NCBI GenBank assembly: GCA_028289405.1 | Contig: JANQPP010000059.1 | Location: 18,525-82,524 of the forward strand | Direction of reading: 5' to 3' | DNA from: Pirellulales bacterium | GTDB lineage: Bacteria > Planctomycetota > Planctomycetia > Pirellulales > JANQPP01 | DNA: 64,000 nucleotides | Shown here: positions 20,181-28,588 of the stretch, in pieces | Numbering within the stretch: the stretch's first letter is position 1 | Layout: each line of letters begins with the position of its first letter | Notes under the pieces: generated by a model | Databases searched by the model: none | Told to the model about the DNA's origin: nothing | The model's input: the letters and a program-made list of their open reading frames with translations, nothing else | Made by a program: the position numbers and the translations under genes

Positions 20181-20591
20181 ATGATCCACATCAACCGAAA
20201 TCCGTCCCGACGTGACCTGTGGGTCTTTGCCGTTTGCTGGTTGCTGGCGGGATTGTTGATTACGGCCCGTCTGTGGTGGAAGGCGTATTCCAGTACGACG
20301 TTGACGGCCGCCGGTGGGATATCCTTGCTGGCTTTGGTGCTCGCCGTCATCTGGCCGGCGGCGCTGCGCAAACTTTACGTGGGCATGATGATCGTGACGT
20401 ACCCGCTGGGCGTCGTGATCTCTTATATAATTCTGTTCGTGGTCTTCTTTGGGGTTTTCTTGCCAATTGGTTTGTTATTGCGGTGTCTGGGGCGGGACCC
20501 GCTGGAGCGGGCCTGGGATCCTGCCGCCACCAGTTATTGGACATCACGGCCAGCGACTCCCACTTTAAAACGTTATTTCCAACAGTTCTAA
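20181..20591 (+). CDS. SxtJ-family small membrane protein
   Basis: A 136-residue membrane protein resembling SxtJ, named after the saxitoxin gene cluster, where its role is unknown. It has three to four hydrophobic segments (about residues 14-28, 41-60, 66-100) and a charged C-terminal tail with LGRDPLERAWDPAATSYW, which is the family's most recognisable part. It starts 14 bases after the carbamoyltransferase stop, so it is in the same operon. A membrane scaffold or regulator for the transferase is a possible role but is not shown. Confidence 0.75.
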   Translation: MIHINRNPSRRDLWVFAVCWLLAGLLITARLWWKAYSSTTLTAAGGISLLALVLAVIWPAALRKLYVGMMIVTYPLGVVISYIILFVVFFGVFLPIGLLLRCLGRDPLERAWDPAATSYWTSRPATPTLKRYFQQF

Positions 20592-20633
20592 TCCCCAGTC
20601 CGCATCCACCGGCCATTCCATTCCGAGGCTCTC

Positions 20634-20837
20634 ATGTCCACACCGGATGATCCCCACTCCTCGCTCGACGAGCTCAGCCAGGACACGCAGCCCGGTTTGC
20701 TCCGCGAATTCCTAGAATTCCTGCGGTACAACAAGAAATGGTGGCTGGCTCCCATCGTGATCGTGATGCTGCTCATCATGGGCTTGGTGGTGCTGAGTGG
20801 CACCGGTGCCGCCCCCTTCATCTATACCCTGTTTTGA
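20634..20837 (+). CDS. DUF5989-family single-pass protein
   Basis: A 67-residue protein with one membrane helix (WWLAPIVIVMLLIMGLVVL) preceded by EFLEFLRYNKKWWL. The pattern of a short cytoplasmic start, the FLEFLxxxKKWWLxP motif and a C-terminal PFIYTLF is typical of DUF5989. In many genomes these proteins sit beside SxtJ and a carbamoyltransferase, as here. Their function is not known. It is the third gene of the operon that begins at 18337. Confidence 0.8.
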   Translation: MSTPDDPHSSLDELSQDTQPGLLREFLEFLRYNKKWWLAPIVIVMLLIMGLVVLSGTGAAPFIYTLF

Positions 20838-21169
20838 GGTTCGTGGAAGCCACGCCTCTTTCCGCGATTACGCCCACCCCAATTCTCTCGATTGGGGTAA
20901 TGGGTTCACATGGCTTTTTGTTGGGAAGCCATGTGGGTTCGGCGAGAATTTGATTGACGCGGGAAAAGTATCTAGTAAGATGGGCCGCAGTGTCGTCGTG
21001 AGACGTGTCGGCTTTTCTGCAGCATTTCGCTTAAGGACAGGCTGAAGACACGACAGCTCGCCATCCCGCCCCCGCCCAGATATTGGCTGGAATCAGCTCC
21101 ATCACGATTGCCGCTGTGTCCATTGGAAGTCGGTTGCCGCGCTATAGAGGACACCTTGAGGGATCAACC
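20838..21169 (+). promoter_or_regulatory. Intergenic region with two hairpins and a possible promoter
   Basis: This 332-base gap holds two hairpins: a 7-bp stem at 20877-20897 (CCCCAAT/ATTGGGG) and a perfect 10-bp stem at 20907-20935 (CACATGGCTT/AAGCCATGTG, nine-base loop). A candidate promoter follows: TTGACG at 20954-20959, a 16-base spacer, and TAAGAT at 20976-20981. It would drive the PEP-CTERM gene at 21170 with a leader of about 180 bases. Neither hairpin is followed by a proper run of T, so they are not clear terminators. Confidence 0.45.
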
Positions 21170-22810
21170 ATGCAACTATTTTTTCGCGCATTACGTTGGT
21201 GTATCTGCCTTTCCGCCGTGCCATTGATGCTTGGCGTGGACCGTGCTCACGGAACCCCCATCACCGACGGGCTCGCGCTGTGGCTCGATGCTTCGGATTC
21301 CAGCACCCTTTTCCAGGACGTCGAATTGACGACGCCGGCGGCCTTCGGAGATCCCGTCGGAGGCTGGATGGACAAGAGCGGCAACGACTTTCATGCCACG
21401 CAATCCGTCGCGGACTCACGTCCCGTCTTCGAAGAAAGCGTCATGAATGGAGCGCCCGCTTTGCGGTTCACCGCCGGGCAAAGCGACGGCATGATCATCG
21501 ATCAGAACTTGGAAGTGCAGCGGCCATTCACCGCCTTCATCGTCAATCAATATTGGGGGGCGACCCGGGGCCGGACGCTGCAAAGCACCAGCGAAAATTG
21601 GTTGCATGGCCTTTGGGCGGGTAACATCTCCCACTACGCCGATGGTTTCGTCTCCAGCAACTTCGCGGCGGTGAATGACACGGTGTATGTTTCGGACGCC
21701 GTGGACGACTCAGGCTTTAGCTCCTTCACGACCAATGGCCTCGATATGACGTCCAACGATACGTTCGTGGGCCAGCCGTTCGGATTGGCGTTGACGGGAG
21801 CAGGCGCGTTCCCGGAGTTTAGCGACGCGGACATCGCGGAAGTGATTGTTTACGACCGGGCCTTGGCCGACAACGAGCTGACGGAAGTGCGGAACTTCTT
21901 GTACGACAAGTACCAAGTCGATCTGTTGACGGTTGATCCACCCAATACCGTGAATTTCGGTTCGCTGGGTGTCATCACCGGCGGTGATCCGGGTGAAGGG
22001 CTCGATCTGCAAGGGACTTTCCAGTACGCGGTCAACGTTTCCGGTCCCGGAGGACTTTCCGCCGGAGACGCGAGTTTCACCGACGACGACGTGGCCGGAG
22101 TAACCATCACGGCGGAGAACATTATTTCGCCGCTTTGGCTTGATCCAACCGATCTGGGTGACAGCCCCGCGGACAACGGCATCGAGGGCGTGTTGAACTC
22201 CATTCGCTGGTCCGCCGCCAACGGCAATGCCATCGACACGGTCAAAATCGAGCTCGACGGCATCATTCCTGGGGCGGACTACAAGCTTCAGTTACTCTTC
22301 GCCGAACGTTGCTGCGACCGCGGTTTTGATATCAACATCGATGGGGAAACGGCGGTACGCCGCTTTCATGCCCCCTCCATCGTGGGCACGCCAGAGGAGC
22401 CCGATTTCAATGACCTGAACGAAGGCGCGGTGTTCACGCACGAATTCCAAGGAGAAGGAGAAACGCTGGAAATCGAACTCGATGGCCGGCAAGCCTTTTT
22501 CCCTGACGGAAACGCACTGATTCAAGGATTCACCCTCGAAGTCTCCATCGATCTTCCGGGCGATTTCAATTTCGACGGCGTGGTCGATCTCGCGGATTTC
22601 GATGCTCTGCTCAACGGAATCTTTCAAGGAAACAACTACGCCGATGGAGATATCAATCTCGATGGCGTGGTGGATTTCGCCGACTTTCGGGCCTTCAAGG
22701 AAGCGTTCACACCAGGTGCCGCCGTACCAGAACCCGGCTCCTGGCTTTTGGCCCTACTTGGCTTGGCCGCGTTGGCCTTTCACCGACTACCCGCAAGTCG
22801 CCGTTCGTAA
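21170..22810 (+). CDS. Secreted PEP-CTERM protein with LamG-like and dockerin-like parts
   Basis: A 546-residue secreted protein. Signal peptide is residues 1-28 (MQLFFRALRWCICLSAVPL). A LamG/concanavalin-like domain follows (residues about 30-245; GLALWLDASDSSTLF, and DADIAEVIVYDRALADNELTEV at its end). Next is a module of about 200 residues with the signature LLFAERCCDRGFDI, also present in the gene at 24629. Then two dockerin-type calcium repeats (DFNFDGVVDLADFDALL and DINLDGVVDFADFRAF). The end is a PEP-CTERM tail (VPEPGSWLLALLGLAAL). The ATG at 21170 has GAGG upstream and begins the signal peptide. It is probably a surface carbohydrate-interacting protein. Confidence 0.85.
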   Translation: MQLFFRALRWCICLSAVPLMLGVDRAHGTPITDGLALWLDASDSSTLFQDVELTTPAAFGDPVGGWMDKSGNDFHATQSVADSRPVFEESVMNGAPALRFTAGQSDGMIIDQNLEVQRPFTAFIVNQYWGATRGRTLQSTSENWLHGLWAGNISHYADGFVSSNFAAVNDTVYVSDAVDDSGFSSFTTNGLDMTSNDTFVGQPFGLALTGAGAFPEFSDADIAEVIVYDRALADNELTEVRNFLYDKYQVDLLTVDPPNTVNFGSLGVITGGDPGEGLDLQGTFQYAVNVSGPGGLSAGDASFTDDDVAGVTITAENIISPLWLDPTDLGDSPADNGIEGVLNSIRWSAANGNAIDTVKIELDGIIPGADYKLQLLFAERCCDRGFDINIDGETAVRRFHAPSIVGTPEEPDFNDLNEGAVFTHEFQGEGETLEIELDGRQAFFPDGNALIQGFTLEVSIDLPGDFNFDGVVDLADFDALLNGIFQGNNYADGDINLDGVVDFADFRAFKEAFTPGAAVPEPGSWLLALLGLAALAFHRLPASRRS

Positions 22811-22884
22811 AGGCCGTGAATCGCATGCGGCGTGCAAACTTTGAAGAACATCCCTGTTTTTCGCTACTAAGAGGACCGCTTGCC

Positions 22885-24537
22885 ATGAGAGGGAACCGAA
22901 TTTTGGCCGTCTGGGCGGTGGGCATTCTGTGCGTGACCCAGGCCAATGCACAGGTCAATTGGATCGCCACCGAGCCAGCAGATTGGAACAACGATCTCAA
23001 CTGGGCCACCGCCGATGGCAGCAATTTCGTTCCGGACGCCACCTTCGGCGATACCGCCACCGTCAACAACGGTGGGACGGCGCAGATTTCCGGCGGAGTG
23101 CCAGATGCCGTATCGCTGACGATCGGCAATGGCACCGTGCAAATGTCGAGCGGCGCGGCCCTGTCCTTGGATACTGATCTGACCAACAACGGCACCCTCC
23201 GTATCGAGGGCTCCAATGTGCAGCTCAACGTCGGCGGACGCTTTGAAACCAATGGACGCTTGGTCGCGGCTCTCAGTGGTACCAGCCATAGCCCGGTCAA
23301 CGTGACCGGCGGCGCCAGCTTGGGTGGGACGCTCGTCGTGGAACTGGGCGGATCGGCCCCAGCGATCGGCACCTCGTGGGAATTGGTCAATTCCAGCAAT
23401 GTCACGGGCAACTTCACGAATGTGGACACGTCCTTGGCTCCCGCGCTGCCTCGCGGCTTGCAATATCAGATTGAAACGTCTTCATCGGGGGCTGCTCTCG
23501 AGGTTGGCAATGCCTTGGTGTTGACCGTGGACCGCACCCTCGGCACGGGAACCATCGAAAACATCCTGGGCGATCCGATCGTGATCGACGGCTACGTGAT
23601 CCGCTCCGAAAATGGACTGCTGTCGGCGGGGGCTTGGCAAAGCCTGGCTGCCAGTGGCACCGGCGGCGAGGGCTGGTCCGCCGCGCCGGGTTCCGCCAAC
23701 CGGCTCGTGGAATTGAATCTTACCGGAAGCGCGAGCTTGGCAGCCGGTGAGGTGGTCGACGTAGGGGCTCCTTACGCCGGTGGATTTGTCCGTCCAGGGA
23801 ACGAGGACCTGCGCTTTGAGTACACGACCACCGATGGCCAAATTCGCCAGGGGCTCGTTGAGTTCACCGGACCCGAAAACGATATCGTGCTCGCCGTGGA
23901 TCCCGACACGGGAGACGCGGTCATTCGGAATCTATCGCCGTTTTCCCAGGTCGCGGCCAACATCGATGGCTATACGATCACCTCCGCTTCCGGCTCTTTG
24001 ACTCCTTTCTCCTGGACCGGGCTACTGGGGAGCGGCGCTGCTGGACAGGACTGGCGCCGTGGGACCGGCGAAGAAACGGGCTTGGCCGAACTCAACCTGA
24101 CCTCCTCGACTTTTTTCGAAGAGGGCACGTCGGTCGGGATCGGTCAAATCTTTGATCCCAATGGATTGCGAGATCTCGTGTTCCAGTACACCGCGCAAGG
24201 GAGTGCCAACCCGCCGGGTGATACGAATCTAGACGGCGTCGTGAACCTCGTAGACTTTACCGCCTTGAAGGACAACTTCGGCGGCGCCAACTCCAGCTTG
24301 GCACAAGGGGACATCAACGGAGATGGCGTCGTCAATCTGGCCGACTTCACGATCCTCAAGGACAATTTTGGAGCAGTGGGCCAAGCTGGTGATCCAGGCG
24401 TATTCACCGGTACCGTGCTCTATACGAGCTTGGCGGACGTCGATGTCGCGGCGGTTCCTGAACCGTCGACCGCCATACTCGCCGTCTTGGGATTATTGGC
24501 TTGGGGGATGTCCCGCCGGAGGCGCCGGAACGCCTAG
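22885..24537 (+). CDS. Secreted PEP-CTERM protein with repeat domains and dockerin-like pair
   Basis: A 550-residue secreted protein. The signal peptide (RGNRILAVWAVGILCVTQANA) ends near residue 21. The next about 190 residues resemble autotransporter-type beta-helix repeats (WNNDLNWATADGSNFVPDA; SLTIGNGTVQMSSGAALSLD). A domain of about 100 residues then occurs twice (about 210-325 and 330-440): each copy reads V..DGY.I.S..G.L...W..L...G..G..W. Two dockerin-type repeats follow (NLDGVVNLVDFTALKDNFG, INGDGVVNLADFTILKDNFG) and a PEP-CTERM tail (VPEPSTAILAVLGLLAW, RRRRRNA). The start has AGAGGA upstream. It lies between two genes that share the CCDR module. Confidence 0.85.
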   Translation: MRGNRILAVWAVGILCVTQANAQVNWIATEPADWNNDLNWATADGSNFVPDATFGDTATVNNGGTAQISGGVPDAVSLTIGNGTVQMSSGAALSLDTDLTNNGTLRIEGSNVQLNVGGRFETNGRLVAALSGTSHSPVNVTGGASLGGTLVVELGGSAPAIGTSWELVNSSNVTGNFTNVDTSLAPALPRGLQYQIETSSSGAALEVGNALVLTVDRTLGTGTIENILGDPIVIDGYVIRSENGLLSAGAWQSLAASGTGGEGWSAAPGSANRLVELNLTGSASLAAGEVVDVGAPYAGGFVRPGNEDLRFEYTTTDGQIRQGLVEFTGPENDIVLAVDPDTGDAVIRNLSPFSQVAANIDGYTITSASGSLTPFSWTGLLGSGAAGQDWRRGTGEETGLAELNLTSSTFFEEGTSVGIGQIFDPNGLRDLVFQYTAQGSANPPGDTNLDGVVNLVDFTALKDNFGGANSSLAQGDINGDGVVNLADFTILKDNFGAVGQAGDPGVFTGTVLYTSLADVDVAAVPEPSTAILAVLGLLAWGMSRRRRRNA

Positions 24538-24628
24538 TCCAGGAATGGAAGGAAAAGCGAACTTCGATTACATAGCACCGGCGACGGGCTCGATTCGCCT
24601 GGTCGGTTGTGAGGAGTAAAACATAGCC

Positions 24629-25588
24629 ATGAAACGAACATCCACGATAGGGTTCGCGACTTCGATAACCACGGCTTTGGCTGTCTCATTGGTGGTAACC
24701 GTTCCCTTGGCAATCGCCGACAACGATGTCTTCCTGGGAGAGGTCGGCACGTTCACCGGTGCCGATCCTGGCGAGGGCCTCGATTTCGAGGGCGTGTTTC
24801 CCTATGCGGTCAATGCGCGGGGTCCGGGCGGATTTTCCGTGGGGGACGCCCAATTCACCGACGATGCCGCTCCAGGAGTCACGCTACAAGCGGAAAACGA
24901 AATCCTACAATGGGGAGGTGCCACGAACTTCGGCGACTCACCAGACGACGATGGCTTGGAAACGGTGATCAATTCCATCCGCTGGTCCAACCGCGGCACC
25001 GACCCCTTGCGGTCCGTGCTAGTGGACCTGGATGGCATGATCGTGGGCGCGGATTACAAACTCCAGCTTTTGTTCTCGGAACGCTGTTGTGACCGAGCCT
25101 ACGATATCCTCGTGGAAGATGAACTGGCCGTCGCCGATTTCTTCACTCCGGCTCTCGTGGGCACCCCGGAGGAACCGGTCACCAGTAGCACGACGGTCGG
25201 CGCGTTCTTTGCCTATGAGTTCACCGCCGAAGATACCGTGCTGAATATCGAATTGAACGGTGAAAACACGACTCATCCCGATGGGAACGCCATCTTGCAA
25301 GGACTGACCTTGGAGGTTCAACTCGACTTGATCGGGGATTTCAATTTCGACTCCGCGATTGACCTCGCCGATTTCGAGATCCTGCTAGAAAACATGCTCA
25401 CCGGTAGCGCTTACGTGGACGGAGACATGGATTTCAGCGGAACCGTGGATTTGCACGACTTTTTGGCTTTCAAAGCAGCCTTTCAGTCTGGTAACGCCGC
25501 TGCGGTCCCCGAGCCGGGAAGCCTCTGGCTGGCAGTCATGGGCATCGCGGCGTTAGGCTTGGGCTTTCGTTACCGCCGCGCGGCGTAA
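24629..25588 (+). CDS. Secreted PEP-CTERM protein, CCDR-module paralogue
   Basis: A 319-residue secreted protein with a signal peptide (ALAVSLVVTVPLAIA). Its body is the same module as the C-terminal half of the gene at 21170: both have DPGEGLD, GPGGFS/GPGGLS, LLF(S/A)ERCCDR, GTPEEP and a dockerin-like pair (DFNFDSAIDLADFEIL; DMDFSGTVDLHDFLAF). The first calcium loop is less regular than in the paralogue. It ends in a PEP-CTERM tail (VPEPGSLWLAVMGIAALGL, YRRAA). It lacks the LamG-like domain. Probably in one transcription unit with the two genes before it, which all point the same way. Confidence 0.85.
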   Translation: MKRTSTIGFATSITTALAVSLVVTVPLAIADNDVFLGEVGTFTGADPGEGLDFEGVFPYAVNARGPGGFSVGDAQFTDDAAPGVTLQAENEILQWGGATNFGDSPDDDGLETVINSIRWSNRGTDPLRSVLVDLDGMIVGADYKLQLLFSERCCDRAYDILVEDELAVADFFTPALVGTPEEPVTSSTTVGAFFAYEFTAEDTVLNIELNGENTTHPDGNAILQGLTLEVQLDLIGDFNFDSAIDLADFEILLENMLTGSAYVDGDMDFSGTVDLHDFLAFKAAFQSGNAAAVPEPGSLWLAVMGIAALGLGFRYRRAA

Positions 25589-25619
25589 CGCATACCGGGC
25601 TTCTCGCCGGTGAAGATGT

Positions 25620-25644
25620 GTCCGCCATGCGGACGATTTGTTTG
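25620..25644 (+). terminator. Possible terminator after the PEP-CTERM cluster
   Basis: A perfect 6-bp stem with a three-base loop (GTCCGC at 25620-25625 and GCGGAC at 25629-25634) is followed by GATTTGTTTG. It lies in the 66-base gap between two convergent genes (24629-25588 and floA). The T-run is weak, so the call is tentative. Confidence 0.4.
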
Positions 25645-25654
25645 ACCCGAGATA

Positions 25655-26635
25655 TTAAGAATAGTCGGGTGAACCGTTCTCCTCCGACGGGCCCATCCCG
25701 GTAAGATTCCCCTTGCGGAAGGCATCCGCCATGGCGCGGGGCACTTCCGCTTCGGCCCGGACAACTTCAGAGCGGTTCTTGGCCACCTTGGCGATCATTT
25801 CCTGCTCGTGGGCAATCGCGAAGGCCCGCCGCTCTTCCGCTTTGGCCTGGGCCACTCGCGTGTCGGCCTCTGCTTGGTCTGCTTGCAGCCGGGCACCAAT
25901 ATTTTCGCCGACATCGATATCCGCGATGTCGATCGAGACGATTTCGAATGCCGTGTGGGCATCCAGACCACGCGAAAGGACCGCCTTGGAAATGCGGTCC
26001 GGGTTTTCCATCACCTCCAAGTGGCTGTCGGAGGATCCGATGGCGGTAATAATCCCCTCGCCCACGCGGGCGATGATCGTCTCTTCGGTGGCTCCGCCGA
26101 TGAGTTGGCCAAGATTGGTCCGCACGGTGACACGAGCCCGGATTTTGAGTTCCACGCCGTTTCGGGCGATCGCGCTCAAAAAAGTCTTGTGCGATTTCTT
26201 GGGGTCGGGGCAGTCGATCACTTTGGGATAAACACTGGTGCGTACGGCATCCAACACGTCCCGCCCGGCCAGGTCGATGGCGGCAGCGCGGTCGAAATCG
26301 AGATCAATATCCGCGCGGTGGGCGGCGATGATGGCGTTGATCACCCCCGGCACATTGCCTCCAGCCAGATAGTGCGCTTCGAGACGTTGCGTGGTGATGC
26401 CTGTCTGAGGGTCCAGGCCGATGCCGGCTTGGCTCGCCATGACTTTCGCCTGCACGATCGTGCGGGCATTCACCTGCCGCAGGCTCATGCCGATGAGGCT
26501 CATCATCGACACGCGAGCATTCGACATGTACGCCTGAAACCAGAGCTTGCCCCACACCATGACCACGAGGCCGCCCACGGCCAGGATTCCCAAGGCGACG
26601 ATGGCAAGCAAGATTTGCAACACGGTCCATTGCAT
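25655..26635 (-). CDS. floA: Flotillin-like scaffold protein FloA
   Basis: FloA, 326 residues, close to the usual 330. This is the membrane-anchored SPFH-type flotillin that organises membrane microdomains. One N-terminal membrane helix ([23 protein letters not shown]) is followed by the conserved [16 protein letters not shown], an [16 protein letters not shown] stretch, and a C-terminal helical region rich in Ala and Glu ([19 protein letters not shown]) that forms the coiled coil. The frame is open to 26719, but the ATG at 26635 (MQWTVLQ) matches the family length and has GGAG upstream. Single gene, transcribed leftward. Confidence 0.93.
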   Translation of the reverse strand: MQWTVLQILLAIVALGILAVGGLVVMVWGKLWFQAYMSNARVSMMSLIGMSLRQVNARTIVQAKVMASQAGIGLDPQTGITTQRLEAHYLAGGNVPGVINAIIAAHRADIDLDFDRAAAIDLAGRDVLDAVRTSVYPKVIDCPDPKKSHKTFLSAIARNGVELKIRARVTVRTNLGQLIGGATEETIIARVGEGIITAIGSSDSHLEVMENPDRISKAVLSRGLDAHTAFEIVSIDIADIDVGENIGARLQADQAEADTRVAQAKAEERRAFAIAHEQEMIAKVAKNRSEVVRAEAEVPRAMADAFRKGNLTGMGPSEENGSPDYS

Positions 26636-26752
26636 GGCGTCCAGGCTCCCCGGAAAGGCTGGTGGAAACGACAACATCACGTGGCCGATAGAATACCGCA
26701 AAGGCGGTCTCGCAGGCAACTCGCGACGCGGTATGGGTCCCCTCTCGGCGCC

Positions 26753-27145
26753 TCACCGCGATGTCGGCTTGAAAACGGTTTGCTGCAGAGGAACGCCGCG
26801 CAAAGTGATCCGGCGCTGACGTCGCAGTCCAGGGAGAATCCGCTTGGCAGTACCGTGTGGGTCGAATCCTGGAGGTACGGCGTGCCGCAGAATAATCGCG
26901 CCGCCCGGTGAAATGACACGGGCCATTTCCCGAAGTGCCAAGATGGTCAAGGGGGCACGCTCCATGATGATGCGGTCCACGCTGCCATCCGCCAGGGGGA
27001 GGGCATCGGCGCGCCCGCGAATCAAGCGTGGTATGGATTCGCCACGCTCGGGACCAATCGTCTTTCTCGCCCTGGGATTGAGATTCCACGCTCCGCGATG
27101 TCGTCCTTCTCCGCCGATATCCAACGTGAATCGCGTGCGTGCCAT
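26753..27145 (-). CDS. Small methyltransferase-like protein
   Basis: A 130-residue protein with a partial resemblance to class I SAM-dependent methyltransferases: FTLDIGGEGRHRGAWNLNP opens like a motif I region, GRADALPLADGSVDRIIM resembles the acidic motif II to IV region, and ALREMARVISPGGAIILRH matches the post-IV helix and strand. The usual GxGxG loop is replaced by GGEGRH, and the C-terminal half of a normal methyltransferase is missing, so activity is uncertain. The ATG at 27145 begins the fold; the frame opens at 27229. A 176-codon frame on the opposite strand is taken as its shadow. Confidence 0.55.
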   Translation of the reverse strand: MARTRFTLDIGGEGRHRGAWNLNPRARKTIGPERGESIPRLIRGRADALPLADGSVDRIIMERAPLTILALREMARVISPGGAIILRHAVPPGFDPHGTAKRILPGLRRQRRITLRGVPLQQTVFKPTSR

Positions 27146-27270
27146 GGTGTGCCTTGCCGAAGCGATGAGGGAAGAGGGGAAGTCGTTCCGTGGTATGGTG
27201 AAAGGGGACAGGTCTTCCGTGTTACCCATAACTCTGGCGAGAAGCCGGCGACTGCGTTATCTTGCCCGCT

Positions 27271-28587
27271 ATGACGCCGATGCATTCCCGCCCCACTTCT
27301 TCCGATTCCCACACTTCTTGCTCCCGTCGCGTGCTAAGTGGCGGGATGGTGGGCATGGGGATGATCTTCGATGAGACCTATCGGCCTTTTTTCGAAGCGG
27401 CGAACGCGCAGGGAATCTACGATCCCGTCTGGGGAGCCTGTCACGTTGAACTCGCAGCCGTGGGTAGCCGCACTGGCCAGCGCGCGGAAAAGTATCGTGA
27501 AACGGCTCCAACCACAGTACGTGGATTTCACAGTTTCACGGAACCCCGGGCGGTCGGTCAAGTCGTCGAGGCGGACGTCGATTTTGTATGCGTGGCGACG
27601 CCCGATCACCGCCACTTCACCGCCGCCCGAGAAGTGCTCGCTGCCGGTAAGCACCTTTTGCTGGAGAAACCTTCCGTCTTGTCCCTGGCGGAATTGGATG
27701 AATTACAGGACCTCGCCCAGGCTCAGAGCGTGTTGGCCAAGATCGTATACCACAAGCTGCTCGATCCCGACCATAAAAAGCTTCGCACGCTGGTGGCCGA
27801 CGGCGTGCTCTCGCATGTGAACCATGGCTATTGTTCGCTGCTGGAGCCAAAGTCCATCTCAGGCGACCAATTCAGCGAGTGGATTCAGGGGCGTAACCCC
27901 GGCACCTATGTCGCCGTACACTACATCAAACTGATCGACTTCACCTTTGGGCTGCAACTGGCCCGCGTAACTTGCACGGGACAGAGGGGGATCGTGGGAC
28001 CTGCTGGTGGGGATACCTGGGATTCCACGCAACTACGGCTGATTTACGAAGATGACCACGGACGGGAAGCCGCCTTCGATATCCACACGAGTTGGGTTAC
28101 GCCCGACAATTTCCCCGGTTATGTGGAGCAGGAAGTTCAATTCCGCTTCGACAATGGCGTGTGGAACGGCCACAGCCGCAAGCGGGGCGTGGAGTGCACC
28201 ATCGAGGGTCGTACGCCCGGCGAGTTCAAAAATTCCATGAACAATCATTACAACGGACAATTTCTGGAGCCGTGGGGAATTCGGTCCCAAAGGGGCTATG
28301 GTGTGGAAGTGCTGGAACGCTTCGCCCGTGAAGTCGCCTATCTGGAATTTGGCGGGTCTCCGGAACAACGCCCAAACCGTCTCGAGGAGCTTCGCCGTCT
28401 CACCTACAATGATCTCTCCGCCGACCGGCAGACCGTGGCCGCAGTGCAGGCCATGGAGGCGATTTTGGCTAAGCACGCCGCCGGGACGCCGGGCTGCGTG
28501 GTAAAGGTAAACGACCCCTCCGGTGGACTCGTGCTGTATTCCCCAGGTTCGAGTACGCCCGAGATCTTGTACGCTCCTCCCGTATGA
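27271..28587 (+). CDS. Gfo/Idh/MocA-family oxidoreductase
   Basis: A 438-residue oxidoreductase of the Gfo/Idh/MocA type, which use NAD(P) to oxidise or reduce sugars and related polyols. The N-terminal Rossmann part has GGMVGMGMIFDETYRP (glycine-rich loop), DVDFVCVATPDHRH, and the conserved AAGKHLLLEKPSVLSL with the catalytic-region EKP. The glycine loop is less regular than GxGxxG, so the cofactor site may be modified. The C-terminal substrate domain has IKLIDFTFGLQLA. The ATG at 27271 follows a TTG at 27262. A class III aminotransferase starts two bases after the stop, so the two likely act in one pathway, possibly amino-sugar synthesis. Confidence 0.85.
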   Translation: MTPMHSRPTSSDSHTSCSRRVLSGGMVGMGMIFDETYRPFFEAANAQGIYDPVWGACHVELAAVGSRTGQRAEKYRETAPTTVRGFHSFTEPRAVGQVVEADVDFVCVATPDHRHFTAAREVLAAGKHLLLEKPSVLSLAELDELQDLAQAQSVLAKIVYHKLLDPDHKKLRTLVADGVLSHVNHGYCSLLEPKSISGDQFSEWIQGRNPGTYVAVHYIKLIDFTFGLQLARVTCTGQRGIVGPAGGDTWDSTQLRLIYEDDHGREAAFDIHTSWVTPDNFPGYVEQEVQFRFDNGVWNGHSRKRGVECTIEGRTPGEFKNSMNNHYNGQFLEPWGIRSQRGYGVEVLERFAREVAYLEFGGSPEQRPNRLEELRRLTYNDLSADRQTVAAVQAMEAILAKHAAGTPGCVVKVNDPSGGLVLYSPGSSTPEILYAPPV

Positions 28588-28588
28588 T

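Noticed and set aside
20219..20650. Plus-strand frame of 143 codons overlapping SxtJ
   Set aside because: It is out of frame with the recognised SxtJ protein, which has the expected helices and conserved tail.
26844..27374. Plus-strand frame of 176 codons
   Set aside because: It is antisense to the methyltransferase-like gene and shows no domain; the minus-strand protein has recognisable motif order.
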